From positions 1 to 36,561 of the forward strand of contig CALLUY010000123.1 in assembly GCA_938010615.1 (NCBI GenBank): a stretch of DNA of 36,561 bases. The letters are read 5' to 3'. The position numbers and the translations under genes are program-made. The notes beneath the pieces were generated by a model. It was not told the DNA's origin. It worked only from the letters and a program-made list of their open reading frames with translations, and made no database searches. The stretch comes from an uncultured Pirellulaceae bacterium. GTDB lineage: Bacteria; Planctomycetota; Planctomycetia; Pirellulales; Pirellulaceae. Shown piece after piece: positions 1-10,429 of this stretch (positions are counted from its first letter, which is position 1; the number at the start of each line of letters is the position of its first letter).

Positions 1-5
1 GCCTG

Positions 6-953
6 ATGCCTGATTCCGGTACATTATCCAGTCTTCTGCCCTTCTTTGACTTGCAAGTCAACGGATACGACGGCGTTGATTTCAATTCGGACGTGTTGTG
101 TCCTGACGAAGTTGCCTCCGCGTGTCGACGCTTGAAAGCGGACGGTGTCGGCGGGATTCTTGCGACCATTATCACAGACGATGTTGATTCAATGTGTCGC
201 CGACTGAGCAGCGTTTGCAGAGCACGTGACGCAAACAACGAAACACGTGAGATGATTTGCGGCATCCACATTGAGGGGCCATTTATCAATGCCGAAACTG
301 GCTACGTCGGTGCTCATCCGGCGAATGAAGTTCGGCCCGCCGATCCGGAAACAATGAAGCGATTGCTCGATGCGGCTGAAGGACTGACTCGAATCGTGAC
401 GTTAGCACCTGAATGCGACGCGAAAGCCGCAACGACTCGCATGCTGGCTGATGAAAACGTTGTCATTTCAGCCGGTCACTGCAATTCGGATCTGGATACT
501 TTGAAACAGAGCATTGATGCTGGTTTGTCCATGGTCACGCATTTGGGCAACGGCTGCCCGCTGTCAATTCCGCGGCATGACAACATCATCCAGCGTGTGC
601 TTTCGCTCTCAGAACATCTCCACATTGGATTCATCGCCGACGGAGTCCACGTTCCTTACGAAGCACTCGGCAATTATCTGGCCGTTGCCGGATTTGAGAA
701 ATCGTTCATTGTGACGGATGCGATTTCAGCAGCGGGACGCGGGCCGGGTGAGTTTCAATTGGGGAATCGCCGCGTGGTTGTGGATCAACAATTGGCGACG
801 TGGTCTGAGGATCGAAAAAACCTCGTTGGTTCTGCATCGACGATGCCCGCGATCGTTCAAAAACTTAGCCAGCAACTGAAGCTCACTTCTGAACAGATTG
901 ATCGACTCACGCGAATCAATCCTCGCAACGCAATCGGTGAGAAACTGGCATGA
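6..953 (+). CDS. nagA: N-acetylglucosamine-6-phosphate deacetylase (NagA-like)
   Basis: Predicted to hydrolyse GlcNAc-6-P to GlcN-6-P and acetate in the cytoplasm, in amino-sugar catabolism and peptidoglycan recycling. The amidohydrolase barrel is clear: FDLQVNGYDGVDF near the N-terminus, HIEGPF with the metal-binding Glu (about residue 90), SAGHCNSD, THLGNG, and VTDA with the expected catalytic Asp (about residue 239). At 315 residues it is shorter than the usual 370-390 because the N-terminal beta-sandwich strand is nearly absent. The reading frame is open up to the window edge, so the real start may lie outside and the gene may be cut. The stop overlaps the next start by 4 bases (ATGA), indicating translational coupling to the transporter. 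THLGNG replaces the more common THLFNA, so a related amino-sugar substrate is possible. Confidence 0.82.
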   Translation: MPDSGTLSSLLPFFDLQVNGYDGVDFNSDVLCPDEVASACRRLKADGVGGILATIITDDVDSMCRRLSSVCRARDANNETREMICGIHIEGPFINAETGYVGAHPANEVRPADPETMKRLLDAAEGLTRIVTLAPECDAKAATTRMLADENVVISAGHCNSDLDTLKQSIDAGLSMVTHLGNGCPLSIPRHDNIIQRVLSLSEHLHIGFIADGVHVPYEALGNYLAVAGFEKSFIVTDAISAAGRGPGEFQLGNRRVVVDQQLATWSEDRKNLVGSASTMPAIVQKLSQQLKLTSEQIDRLTRINPRNAIGEKLA

Positions 954-2281
954 ACGGATCTGAATCACGGGGAGCACGACAGAGCTTATTGCGAAAGATG
1001 TTTCTTGGAATCGGCCCAGCGATCGTTGTGGCTTGCGTCGTGTTGGGCCCTGGCAGCATCCTAACCAGCTCCAAAGTTGGATGTCAGTTCGGATTCAGCA
1101 TGGCTTGGGTTTTGTTGATAGCTGGCGGGCTTATGTTGGGCGCAATCGCAACCGCGACTCGGGTTGGCATTTCATTTAAGCGGACTCCGTTGAAAGAACT
1201 GGCTCATCGATTGGGTAAGCCGGTTGCCGTGTTGACGGGGGTGACTGTTTTCCTGATCGCAACCTGCTTTCAATTCAGCAACAACTTGGGCGTGCTGGCG
1301 GCTGTGGAGCCGCTGTTTCCCATGTCGTCGACCTCAAGGATCGTTGTGTTGGTCGGCTTGAACGGATTGATCATCGCGGGATTGCTCGGGTTGAAGAAGC
1401 TGTATTCGCGAGTCGAACATTTGATGATGTTTCTGATGGGCATGATGCTGTTAGGCTTCCTGGCGAACCTGATTTTGGCTCGTCCAGACTTGTTGCAGCT
1501 GTTGTCTGGTTTTGTGCCGAACTTCCCAGCGGAGTTGTCAGGGAGTTTCGTGCCTCGGATGGAAGCAGGGGCAACAGAAGATGCGAAGCCGATGCTTGTT
1601 GATCCGTGGATTGCGGTTCAGGGTTTGATCGTTACCAGTTTTTCGATTGCTGGTGCTTTCTACCAAGCCTATTTGGTGCGGGAGAAAGGCTGGACGCTGG
1701 ACAGTGCGAATCGTGGATTGATGGATTCGATTGTCGGCACGGGCGTCTTGATTGGGATCACGTTGATGATCATGTCAACAGCGGCCACGGTGTTGAAAGG
1801 CACGATTGCTCCGAATGATTTGAAGTCGGCAAGTGATGTTGCTGTTCAGCTGGAGCCACTTTTTGGATCAGCGGCGAAATGGCTGTTTTGCATCGGCATT
1901 TTTGCCGGCGCGATTAGCTCGTTCTTGGTCAATTCGATCTTGGGCGGAACTTTCATGGCAGACGGTCTCGGGCAAGACGCATCGATCGATTCGAAGTGGA
2001 CCAAGGTTTTTACGATTGCATCCCTAATGATCGGCATGTGCGTCGCGTTAATGACGACAGCAGAAGGTCGCGTTCCTCTAATCATTTTTGCTCAGGCGTT
2101 GACGGTTTTGGGCGGGCCAATTCTTGTCGGGTCGTTGTTGTATCTTGCGACGCGAAAGTTGGATGGCGGAAGTCGAGCGGCTTCTGGTTGGATGATTGTG
2201 GTCACTGCATTGGGTGGATTTGTTGTGTTGGCGTTAGCGGCTCGGACGTTGGTTAGAATCTATTTGACGTTGAGTACTTGA
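950..2281 (+). CDS. Nramp-like (SLC11 family) membrane transporter with non-canonical metal site
   Basis: A polytopic inner-membrane protein of 443 residues with about 11 hydrophobic segments. The first segment, GPAIVVACVVLGPGSILTSS followed by KVGCQFGFSMAWVLL, aligns well with Nramp TM1, but the signature DPGN reads GPGS. The expected TM6 signature MPH is replaced around AGAFYQAYLVREKGW. The Asp, Asn and Met that bind transition metals in studied Nramp proteins are therefore absent, so Mn/Fe transport should not be assumed; it may carry another ion or solute. It starts inside the stop codon of the NagA-like gene, which suggests one transcript and possibly a linked substrate. Family membership is fairly secure; substrate is unknown. 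Confidence 0.75.
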   Translation: MNGSESRGARQSLLRKMFLGIGPAIVVACVVLGPGSILTSSKVGCQFGFSMAWVLLIAGGLMLGAIATATRVGISFKRTPLKELAHRLGKPVAVLTGVTVFLIATCFQFSNNLGVLAAVEPLFPMSSTSRIVVLVGLNGLIIAGLLGLKKLYSRVEHLMMFLMGMMLLGFLANLILARPDLLQLLSGFVPNFPAELSGSFVPRMEAGATEDAKPMLVDPWIAVQGLIVTSFSIAGAFYQAYLVREKGWTLDSANRGLMDSIVGTGVLIGITLMIMSTAATVLKGTIAPNDLKSASDVAVQLEPLFGSAAKWLFCIGIFAGAISSFLVNSILGGTFMADGLGQDASIDSKWTKVFTIASLMIGMCVALMTTAEGRVPLIIFAQALTVLGGPILVGSLLYLATRKLDGGSRAASGWMIVVTALGGFVVLALAARTLVRIYLTLST

Positions 2282-2410
2282 AAGCTGTGAATTTTTTAGA
2301 ACGAGTTCAATACCAGCCCGAATCGCGAGTTTTGATGTTGCGCGTTTTCCAAGATTGGTGGTCATTTCCATGGCAAATGATTTGTGAAAGTCGCAATTTC
2401 AAACTTAACC

Positions 2411-2475
2411 AGATAGTCACCTTTCGTTCCGCGAAAGTTTGTTAAACGCTACTTTCGCGGAGCGAAAGGCGACAA
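2411..2475. repeat. Palindromic repeat, CTTTCGCGGAGCGAAAG family, copy 1
   Basis: Two inverted units containing CTTTCG...CGCGAAAG face each other across a short AT-rich spacer (GTTAAACGC), so the whole can fold into one long hairpin or two small ones. A second copy lies at 27106-27169. The 540-base gap after the transporter (2282-2821) otherwise shows no gene that I can support. Confidence 0.85.
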
Positions 2476-2713
2476 TGGCGCAACATCAAAAAGCGCGAGC
2501 GAGTGGATAATTGTAGGAAGTTCTCTGCGCTCGTTAAATCGCCTTTCACTGAACGATCATCCTTTCGACTCACGTCTGTCAGCAAGCAGTTCACGGTCAT
2601 GGTTTCGAACTTCGATTGAACGTGGGGTTGATCGCAAGCTGACCGTGATAGTTTTGTCGAACAACTCGGCGTCGAATATCGATCAGATCGTCAATGCGAT
2701 TGACGAGCTTTAG

Positions 2714-2820
2714 TCGACGTACACGACGCTGCCAGCGTCGTTGTGTCGGAATTTTACGAAGCGACGATGCTGGCAGCGTCGTGTACGCCCAAGCGACGAT
2801 GCTGGCAGCATCGTGTACGA
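2714..2820. repeat. Three consecutive GACGCTGCCAGCGTC-type hairpins
   Basis: Three similar 27-base units at about 2719-2745, 2761-2787 and 2793-2819 each carry a palindrome of the form CGACGCTGCCAGCGTCG or CGATGCTGGCAGCATCG flanked by GTACA/TGTAC. The last one ends two bases before the proA stop codon. In unit 3 the stem reads GATGCTGGCAGCATC where unit 2 has a mixed GATGC/GCGTC stem, so pairing is restored. The position suggests a role at the 3' end of the proA transcript or use of that site by a dispersed repeat. Confidence 0.85.
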
Positions 2821-2821
2821 T

Positions 2822-4099
2822 TTAAGGCCTAACCTGCCCTGCTCCCCGCACCCGATAGTTGAAGCTCGTTAGTTGTTCGACTCCGACCGGTCCACGAGCA
2901 TGCATTTTGCCAGTCGCGATGCCGATCTCCGCACCCATGCCGAACTCGCCGCCGTCGGCGAACTGAGTCGAAGCGTTGTGCAGCAAAATTGCTGAGTCGA
3001 TCCGATTGAAGAAAGCTGCGACAGATTCGGCATCTTCGGAAATGATCGCTTCGGTGTGACCGGAAGAATACTGTTGCACGTGAGCGACCGCTTCATCAAT
3101 GTCGGCAACCACTTTCACGGACAAGATTGCATCAAGGTATTCCGTGGACCAATCTTCCTGAGAGGCTGGCTCCGCGGCAGGCCAAGCTTTGCAAATCGAT
3201 TCGTCGCCGTGAATCGTGCAGCCAGCTTCTGAAAGGCGATCCAAAATTGGCTTCAAGTGAGAGTCAACGATGTCTTGGTGAATCAGAAGCGTCTCCGCCG
3301 CGCCGCAGATTCCGGTCCGACGCATCTTGGCATTGTGAACGACCTCAACGGCCATCGAAACATCGGCTGATGCGTCAACGAATACGTGACAGATGCCTTC
3401 CAGATGAGCAAACACGGGAACGCGACAATCGGATTGGACTCGCGCAACCAGACTCTTGCCTCCACGCGGAACGATGACATCGACATTTCCATCAAGACCG
3501 CGAAGCATCTCGCCAACGGCGGCTCGGTCGGTGACCGGAACAAGCTGAATCGAATCTTCGGGAAGGTTCGCAGCCTCGAGTCCCTGTTTGAGGCATTGGA
3601 GGATCGCAGTTGAGCTATGAATTGAATCGCTTCCTCCGCGAAGGATCACTGCATTCCCAGCCATCAAACAAAGTGCTCCCGCATCGGCGGTTACATTCGG
3701 GCGGCTTTCGTAAATCACGCCAATCACACCCAGCGGCGTTCGCACTCGCTGAATGTCCAAACCGTTAGGCCGCTCCCATTGAGCGATAATCGAGCCAACG
3801 GGATCGTCCAATTTTGCGATTTCCCGGAGCGCGTTTGCGATTCCAGCGACTCGAGCTTCATCAAGCTTCAACCGGTCGATCATCGCAGAACTCAATTTGC
3901 GTTCGTGAGCGGCAGCGACGTCGAGGTCGTTTTGTTCGGTGATATGTTTCGCGTTTTCATCAATGGCGGTAGCGGCCGAGATGATGGCGGTTCTCTTCTG
4001 ATCGGAACTGGCGACGGCGAGTGACGTTGAAGCTGCCCGGGCTTTCTTACCCAATTCCCGCATGATGGTTTCGATGTCGGATTTAGATGATTGGTTCAT
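2822..4099 (-). CDS. proA: Glutamate-5-semialdehyde dehydrogenase (gamma-glutamyl phosphate reductase)
   Basis: Second step of proline synthesis: NADPH-dependent reduction of gamma-glutamyl phosphate to glutamate-5-semialdehyde in the cytoplasm. ALDH-fold hallmarks: [43 protein letters not shown], the catalytic cysteine in [13 protein letters not shown] (about residue 265), and [20 protein letters not shown] and FGMGAEIGI near the C-terminus. The chosen start gives 425 residues beginning MNQSSKSD, matching the family length; the frame is open 19 codons upstream to 4156, where an alternative ATG exists. No clear ribosome binding site supports either. proB is not adjacent in the window. It is divergent from the aldo/keto reductase with about 80 bases between, so the promoters share that gap. 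Confidence 0.95.
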   Translation of the reverse strand: MNQSSKSDIETIMRELGKKARAASTSLAVASSDQKRTAIISAATAIDENAKHITEQNDLDVAAAHERKLSSAMIDRLKLDEARVAGIANALREIAKLDDPVGSIIAQWERPNGLDIQRVRTPLGVIGVIYESRPNVTADAGALCLMAGNAVILRGGSDSIHSSTAILQCLKQGLEAANLPEDSIQLVPVTDRAAVGEMLRGLDGNVDVIVPRGGKSLVARVQSDCRVPVFAHLEGICHVFVDASADVSMAVEVVHNAKMRRTGICGAAETLLIHQDIVDSHLKPILDRLSEAGCTIHGDESICKAWPAAEPASQEDWSTEYLDAILSVKVVADIDEAVAHVQQYSSGHTEAIISEDAESVAAFFNRIDSAILLHNASTQFADGGEFGMGAEIGIATGKMHARGPVGVEQLTSFNYRVRGAGQVRP

Positions 4100-4181
4100 T
4101 GGTTGCAGTGGCGTAGGAAATCCAGGAAACTCTTGGGCTGAATTGATCATAACCATTTCATCTCAGCGCGACGAGGACAAC

Positions 4182-5129
4182 ATGAAGTCATTCACTCTTC
4201 ACAACGGGGACCAAATTCCAGCGATCGGGCTCGGCACGTGGAAAATGGAAGATGGAGCCGCGAAAGATGCGGTTTCGACTGCACTTGAAGTCGGCTACCG
4301 CCACATTGACTGTGCCGCGATTTACATGAATGAATCAGATGTCGGAAAAGCGTTCACGAGTGCTTTCTCTGGCGATCTTTCACGAGACGATGTGTTTATC
4401 ACCTCGAAGCTCTGGAATGACAGTCACAAACCTGAACATGTTCGCCCTGCCCTCGAGCGATCGCTAAAAGAACTTCAGCTAGATCATCTCGATTTGTACT
4501 TGATTCACTGGCCTGTCGCAATCAAGCATGGCAAGTGGTTGCCGGAGTCTGGCGAAGATTTCGTGCCGATCGAGGAAGTTCCGATCATCGAAACTTGGCA
4601 AGCAATGGAAGAATGCGTTGCGGCTGGTTTGATCAAGCACATCGGCGTTTCCAACTTCAGCATTCGCCGTTTGCAAGAGTTGGTCGACAAAGGAAGCATT
4701 CAACCGTCGGCCAATCAAGTTGAATGTCATCCGTTTTTGCCGCAGGACGAGCTGTTTGATTTTTGCGAAGCGAACAAGATACAAATGGTGGCCTATTCAC
4801 CGTTGGGATCCGGTGATCGCCCGGAACGAATGCGAGGCGATGCTGATCCAGTCCTGTTCGAGCAAGACGTGGTCGGAAGCATTGCTGACAAGCACTCGAT
4901 GAGCAAAGGACAGGTTTTGCTTTCGTGGGCCGCGACTCGCGGAACCGTGGCGATTCCGAAATCTGCGAATCGTCAGCGACTCACCGACAACCTTGCTGCC
5001 GGCGAGTTCTCGTTGCCTCAAGAAGATATGACTGCCATCGACAACCTCGGTATCGCTCATCGATACGTCCACGGCAAGTTCTTCGAGATGGCTGGCAGTC
5101 CGTACCACGCGGATGATATCTGGAGTTAG
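4182..5129 (+). CDS. Aldo/keto reductase (AKR superfamily)
   Basis: Cytosolic NADPH-dependent carbonyl reductase of 315 residues, the family's usual size. The catalytic tetrad is visible: Asp and Tyr in GYRHIDCAAIYMNE, Lys in FITSKLWN, and His in LYLIHWPV. GVSNFS, NQVECHPFL and VAIPKSAN are the standard signatures, the last forming part of the cofactor pocket. The frame is open upstream to 4062, but ATG at 4182 follows GAGG at 4173-4176 and begins the protein at the first conserved strand (SFTLHNGDQIPAIGLGTWKM), so I prefer it. Substrate cannot be read from sequence; aldose or methylglyoxal-type substrates are common for this branch. It converges with the downstream sulfatase gene, with 18 bases between stops. 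Confidence 0.9.
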   Translation: MKSFTLHNGDQIPAIGLGTWKMEDGAAKDAVSTALEVGYRHIDCAAIYMNESDVGKAFTSAFSGDLSRDDVFITSKLWNDSHKPEHVRPALERSLKELQLDHLDLYLIHWPVAIKHGKWLPESGEDFVPIEEVPIIETWQAMEECVAAGLIKHIGVSNFSIRRLQELVDKGSIQPSANQVECHPFLPQDELFDFCEANKIQMVAYSPLGSGDRPERMRGDADPVLFEQDVVGSIADKHSMSKGQVLLSWAATRGTVAIPKSANRQRLTDNLAAGEFSLPQEDMTAIDNLGIAHRYVHGKFFEMAGSPYHADDIWS

Positions 5130-5147
5130 TGATTCTCGAATTTGAAT

Positions 5148-6659
5148 CTACTTCGCTGCCTTCTGTTTCTTCTTCCAACTTGGATGTCGAGGCCCACTGC
5201 CGAGATATTTGAATGCATCAAAATACGTCGTGGCGGCATCAGAGTCTTTCGCCCTAGGGTCGTCGGTCTCCAAAAGTTCCTTCAGCAGAAGAGAGTGCAA
5301 TTCGTCTTTGATCGCAACGTGGTCTGGCGAATCGGCGAGATTGTTTAGCTGCTCAGGATCTTTCGCGATGTCATAAAGTTCGAATCGAGGACGTTTGGCG
5401 AAGCACAAGTCATAACAGCGTTGATGATGTGCGTCCTTTTCTCGATTCTTGACGATGTAAGTCTTCGTCGGACCATTGTCGGTGTCGGCCAGCCACGCGT
5501 ATGGGATGTTGGCTTTCAAGTAGTTTGGCGTTCCGTTTGGCCATCGATCTGGACGAAAGTTTTCGATCAGTAGATATTCCGCCGTGCGAATGGCTCGCAT
5601 TGGATAGCCGCCATTGTCGGGAGCCTCCTGAGACGGGGCGTGTCGTTCCTTGCCGAAGATGACGTGGTCACGCTGAGCATCGATCGACGAGTCATCATCT
5701 CGCTTGAAGATTGGAAGCCAACTCTTTCCCGTCATCGCATCGGGAATCGCAATGCCAGCGACTTCAAGGAAAGTCGGTGCCAAATCAGTCGTGCTGACAA
5801 AGTCTTTGGCCACGCGGCCAGGCCTGATGCGATTTGGCCAACGGACTGCCATCGGAACTCGCGTCCCAGAATCATAGAGGTTGCTTTTGCAACGAGGAAA
5901 CGGCATTCCGTGGTCACCCGTAACCACAACGATGGTGTTTTCGAGCTCGCCAAGATCCTCCAGCATCTTGATCGCTTCGCCGACTTCGCGATCAAATCGT
6001 TGGACTTCGAAATAGTAATCTGCAATGTCGCTGCGAATTTGTTTTGAATCGGGAAAGCAATCGAACATCTTGATCTTGTCCAGATTCATGCCGCTGCCTT
6101 TTCCACTTCCAGCTTCGTAACCTCTGTGCGGATCGTAAGCGCCGAAACAAAAGCAGAAGGGTTTCTTGGGATCGCGTCGTTTGAGAAAGTCGCCAAAATA
6201 TTCAAACTTTGGGCCGGCTGGATTGACTTCCCAATTTGATGCATTGCCAGGCCCCCACATTTTTCTTTTGTGGCCTGTGGCGTATCCAGCAGCAGCAAGA
6301 ATGTGCATGAAGGATTGATGTTTGGTGTCGAGGACCGAGTGGAGGTTGGCTCCCCCACCAAGCCGCCAAAAATGTTGCCCAGTCAGGATTGCATTTCGCG
6401 ATGGCGTGCACGAAGGAGACGAGACGAACGCATTCTCAAAAAGAATTCCCTCACGTGCGACTCGATCGAACGAAGGAGTTTTGCAAACCGGATCGCCGTA
6501 TGCACTTGCGTGAGGCCAACCCCAGTCATCCGCGATCGCGAAAAGGATGTTTGGGCGTTTGGTAACTTCGTCGTCGGACTCGGTTGCGTTACAGGTGTTC
6601 GGCAGTGAGGAACAAGCCAACCAAATCAGGACAACGAAGAACTTGGGAATTGAAATCAC
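5148..6659 (-). CDS. Exported type I sulfatase
   Basis: Formylglycine-dependent sulfatase of 503 residues with an N-terminal signal peptide (hydrophobic segment about 6-18), so it acts outside the cytoplasm on sulfated glycans or other sulfate esters. RPNILFAIADDWGW supplies the first metal-binding Asp pair (44-45). SCTPSRNAILTG carries the C-x-P-S-R motif, with Cys84 converted to formylglycine by a maturase not encoded here. VVTGDHGMPFPRCK and YDSGTRVPMAVRWP give the distal metal and substrate residues. The overall pattern resembles N-sulfoglucosamine sulfohydrolase-like (heparan sulfamidase-like) sulfatases, but the substrate is not certain. The start is GTG. Planctomycetes usually carry many such genes; no glycoside hydrolase is adjacent. 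Confidence 0.92.
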   Translation of the reverse strand: MISIPKFFVVLIWLACSSLPNTCNATESDDEVTKRPNILFAIADDWGWPHASAYGDPVCKTPSFDRVAREGILFENAFVSSPSCTPSRNAILTGQHFWRLGGGANLHSVLDTKHQSFMHILAAAGYATGHKRKMWGPGNASNWEVNPAGPKFEYFGDFLKRRDPKKPFCFCFGAYDPHRGYEAGSGKGSGMNLDKIKMFDCFPDSKQIRSDIADYYFEVQRFDREVGEAIKMLEDLGELENTIVVVTGDHGMPFPRCKSNLYDSGTRVPMAVRWPNRIRPGRVAKDFVSTTDLAPTFLEVAGIAIPDAMTGKSWLPIFKRDDDSSIDAQRDHVIFGKERHAPSQEAPDNGGYPMRAIRTAEYLLIENFRPDRWPNGTPNYLKANIPYAWLADTDNGPTKTYIVKNREKDAHHQRCYDLCFAKRPRFELYDIAKDPEQLNNLADSPDHVAIKDELHSLLLKELLETDDPRAKDSDAATTYFDAFKYLGSGPRHPSWKKKQKAAK

Positions 6660-6868
6660 TTCTCTACCCGGTTAGGCGATCATAGAAACTGGTATCGAGG
6701 TTCGCTGTAAACCTTCACTTTAGAAACGGTGGCAAGCGAATCCTCACTGTCGATACAATCCTACCCAAAAGTTTGATCAATTGTTGCCGTCTTGGCTCGA
6801 CGACGTGTCTGGAAACCTAACTTGTTGAACACAAAAACTGCTTTTTGGATCTAATTTCAGGCCTTCAA

Positions 6869-8371
6869 ATGTCATTACAACCCAAGCACTTAATTATCGC
6901 GCTTTCATTCGTCCTCGGAATGGTTGCTTCATCGTTTGGACAGAACACCGTCGTTAAGAATCCTTTTGTAAAGAAATCTACGGAGTCAGTGTTTAAGACT
7001 GTCAAGGTATCCCGCGAATCTGGCAAGGTTCTCAACACTCAACTGAATTGGCCCAGATCGAAGGAAGAGCGTAAGCCAATTGCCAATACGGTATCCCCTT
7101 TGGAAGGGTTTCAGTATTTCGTACCCGAATCAGCTGACTTGTTGGTCGTACTGCGTCCACAACAACGGGTTCGAAGTGAACTGTTCTCCTTGCTGGATTC
7201 AAGCAGTGGCATGGGTGCGGCTGCAGCAGACTGGCCATTTGATTCAGAGGAAGTCGAATGGATGGTTGCTGCGACTTCACAAAAAGCAGTTTTTCAGATG
7301 CAGCGTTCGGCTCAAGAAAACATTTTCAATGCTATCCGAGCCCAATTGGATGGAGAGCTTGAAGGACAGCAGCCAAAGAAGCAACGTTCGCTTGCAAACG
7401 ATCTCAATGAAGACACGAGCTGCCTTGTTCGATTTACCGAACCGACAGGAATGGAAAAGTTCGAGAAGTTGCTGGACTTCAAAGGCGATGATTGTGGTGA
7501 ATACAAACAAGAAAAATGGTTGGGGCGAGAAACTTTCGACTGTGGATGTGATGACTGCTGCATCGTAGTTCGCTTGGATGACAGGACATTCCTCATTGGT
7601 AACAAACAACATCTTGGTGCTGCCTTTCAGTCGCAGCAACCCACTTCACCAATGATCGCCAACTGGACAAGAGAGTTGGCGAAATCAAATTTTAGAGGCG
7701 AAGTGTTTGTGGGAGTAGACCTTAGCAAGACTGATTGGGATGCGTTTCCATTCCCCGAGGCAGACGAGCGACTTGGATTGGTGAAAGCCATTAAGTCAGT
7801 TAAATTCGCCGTCGACCTGAAAACGAAAAATTTGTTTGATTGCAAAGCGGGATGCGAAGACAGTGAAGCCGCGAGCAAGATTGAAAAAGTATTTGAAGAA
7901 GGGTTGGCAATGTACGTCGACGCTGCTGAGCAGTGGACGTCGATGATGTCGGCGGAGCAAGTTGGAGGCGGAAAGAACTTGCAAACCAAGAACATGATAG
8001 TTGAATTCGCACGCAGCATTCAAGTTGGGCAACAAGACAACGATCTGACGATCACAGTCCCGCGTCCTGATGGATTGGTTGATATGCTCGAGACAATGTT
8101 TGCTGAGCAAGCCAAACTTCAACAAGAGTTTGCTGACTTTGAAACGGCTCAATCGAAAATTGAAATGAAGCCCGTGCTAGTTTGGCAGAACAAAGTCAAG
8201 CGTGGGGCGAAGGTTGAGCCTGCCGATGTGAAACTCGAACAATGGCCGGCGGAGCTTGTTCCTGAGGGAGCGTTTGGAGACGAAAGTGAAGTGGTCGGAA
8301 GAAACGTGAAAATGGGATCGAATCGTGGCATGCCGATCTCAGATAGTGACTTCGTACCAGTCGCAGAGTAA
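6869..8371 (+). CDS. Secreted protein with C-terminal SAF (CpaB-like) domain
   Basis: Unrecognised 500-residue protein. An N-terminal signal sequence (LIIALSFVLGMVASSFG, ending near a Gln after residue 24) predicts export. The central 350 residues alternate charged and aromatic stretches, with a cysteine cluster CGCDDCC (about residue 230), and match nothing I know. The last 65 residues, from KPVLVWQNKVKRGAKVEPAD through EVVGRNVKMGSNRGMPI to the end, have the pattern of the SAF domain found in CpaB/RcpC pilus proteins (kV.rG..i...dl....wP..l.p.ga.......vvGr......Gepi). TTG at 6845 opens the frame, but ATG at 6869 sits right before the signal peptide. It stands alone and is followed by a terminator. 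Confidence 0.75.
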   Translation: MSLQPKHLIIALSFVLGMVASSFGQNTVVKNPFVKKSTESVFKTVKVSRESGKVLNTQLNWPRSKEERKPIANTVSPLEGFQYFVPESADLLVVLRPQQRVRSELFSLLDSSSGMGAAAADWPFDSEEVEWMVAATSQKAVFQMQRSAQENIFNAIRAQLDGELEGQQPKKQRSLANDLNEDTSCLVRFTEPTGMEKFEKLLDFKGDDCGEYKQEKWLGRETFDCGCDDCCIVVRLDDRTFLIGNKQHLGAAFQSQQPTSPMIANWTRELAKSNFRGEVFVGVDLSKTDWDAFPFPEADERLGLVKAIKSVKFAVDLKTKNLFDCKAGCEDSEAASKIEKVFEEGLAMYVDAAEQWTSMMSAEQVGGGKNLQTKNMIVEFARSIQVGQQDNDLTITVPRPDGLVDMLETMFAEQAKLQQEFADFETAQSKIEMKPVLVWQNKVKRGAKVEPADVKLEQWPAELVPEGAFGDESEVVGRNVKMGSNRGMPISDSDFVPVAE

Positions 8372-8398
8372 CTCTGATTTTGCAAACAAGTAAACGAA

Positions 8399-8430
8399 AG
8401 AAGCCGAGCATGATCGCTTGGCTTTTTTTT
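8399..8430 (+). terminator. Rho-independent terminator after the SAF-domain gene
   Basis: AAGCCGAGC pairs with GCTTGGCTT around the loop ATGATC, followed directly by a run of eight T. It lies 28 bases after the stop codon. Confidence 0.85.
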
Positions 8431-8450
8431 GCGCCGTCTTAGCATTTGTG

Positions 8451-8506
8451 GCTGGGGCGTCTCGCCATAGTAATTGTAAGTTCAACTGCGGCGAGACGCT
8501 GCAGCC
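8451..8506. repeat. Inverted repeat GGGGCGTCTCGCC / GGCGAGACGC
   Basis: The arms GGCTGGGGCGTCTCGCC and GGCGAGACGCTGCAGCC face each other across about 23 bases, in the 297-base gap before enolase. No T-run follows, so it looks like a dispersed palindrome and not a terminator. The rest of the gap shows no gene. Confidence 0.7.
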
Positions 8507-8545
8507 TCGGATTTTGAAATGGGCTCTGAGAAGATTCGCCACTAA

Positions 8546-9940
<1,395 letters not shown>

Positions 9941-9971
9941 TACAGTAAGAAATTAGCAAGCGACAAAATTG

Positions 9972-10000
9972 GCCTCGAACCATTCGTTCGGGGCTTTTTT
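9972..10000 (+). terminator. Rho-independent terminator after eno
   Basis: GCCTCGAAC (9972-9980) pairs with GTTCGGGGC (9986-9994, one G-T pair) and is followed by six T. The T-run touches the stop codon of the converging HIT gene, so the hairpin lies just beyond both genes. Confidence 0.88.
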
Positions 10001-10406
10001 ACGTCAATGCTGAACGCAATTTGGCGATCAATTCATCGCGATCACGATCCGCATAAGGTTTCGTAGTCTCAAATCCCCAAACCGGATTGGGCCAGTTTGG
10101 ATCGCCTTCGTTTCTGGCGATAACGTGGATGTGAAGCTGCGGGACGACGTTACCGAGGACACCAGAATTTATTTTCTCGCATTTGGTCAGCTGCATCATC
10201 GCCTTCGCACAATGGTTCGTGCGAAGGGCGAACTGCTTTTGATCCGTGATCGTGAGATCATGTAACTCGCTCAAGCCATTTTGCTGTGGGATCAAAAGCA
10301 ACCATGGCCAGCGACAATCGTTGAGCAATCGAATCTGATACTTATCAAACCGTTCAACCAAAAAGCTGTCTTTTTCCAGTCGCGGATGTAGTTGGAAGGA
10401 TTCCAT
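9999..10406 (-). CDS. HIT (histidine triad) family protein
   Basis: Small cytosolic nucleotide hydrolase or transferase of the HIT superfamily, 135 residues. GNVVPQLHIHVIARN carries the active site: His92 is the expected nucleophile and His94 follows, while the first triad position is Gln90 in place of His. DPNWPNPVWG after it is typical of a bacterial subfamily of short HIT proteins with this Q-x-H-x-H arrangement. NDCRWPWLLLIPQ and LSELHDLTITDQ match the N-terminal part of the same subfamily. The substrate, probably a dinucleoside polyphosphate or nucleoside phosphoramidate, cannot be read from the sequence. It is convergent with eno and upstream of no obvious partner. Confidence 0.9.
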   Translation of the reverse strand: MESFQLHPRLEKDSFLVERFDKYQIRLLNDCRWPWLLLIPQQNGLSELHDLTITDQKQFALRTNHCAKAMMQLTKCEKINSGVLGNVVPQLHIHVIARNEGDPNWPNPVWGFETTKPYADRDRDELIAKLRSALT

Positions 10407-10429
10407 TGAATTCCAGCAGAGGACTTAGC

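Noticed and set aside
4062-4181. N-terminal extension of the aldo/keto reductase
   Set aside because: These codons overlap the 5' end of proA on the other strand, show no conservation pattern, and a better start with GAGG lies at 4182.
5640-6047. 135-residue frame opposite the sulfatase
   Set aside because: Shadow of a highly conserved coding sequence without its own signals.
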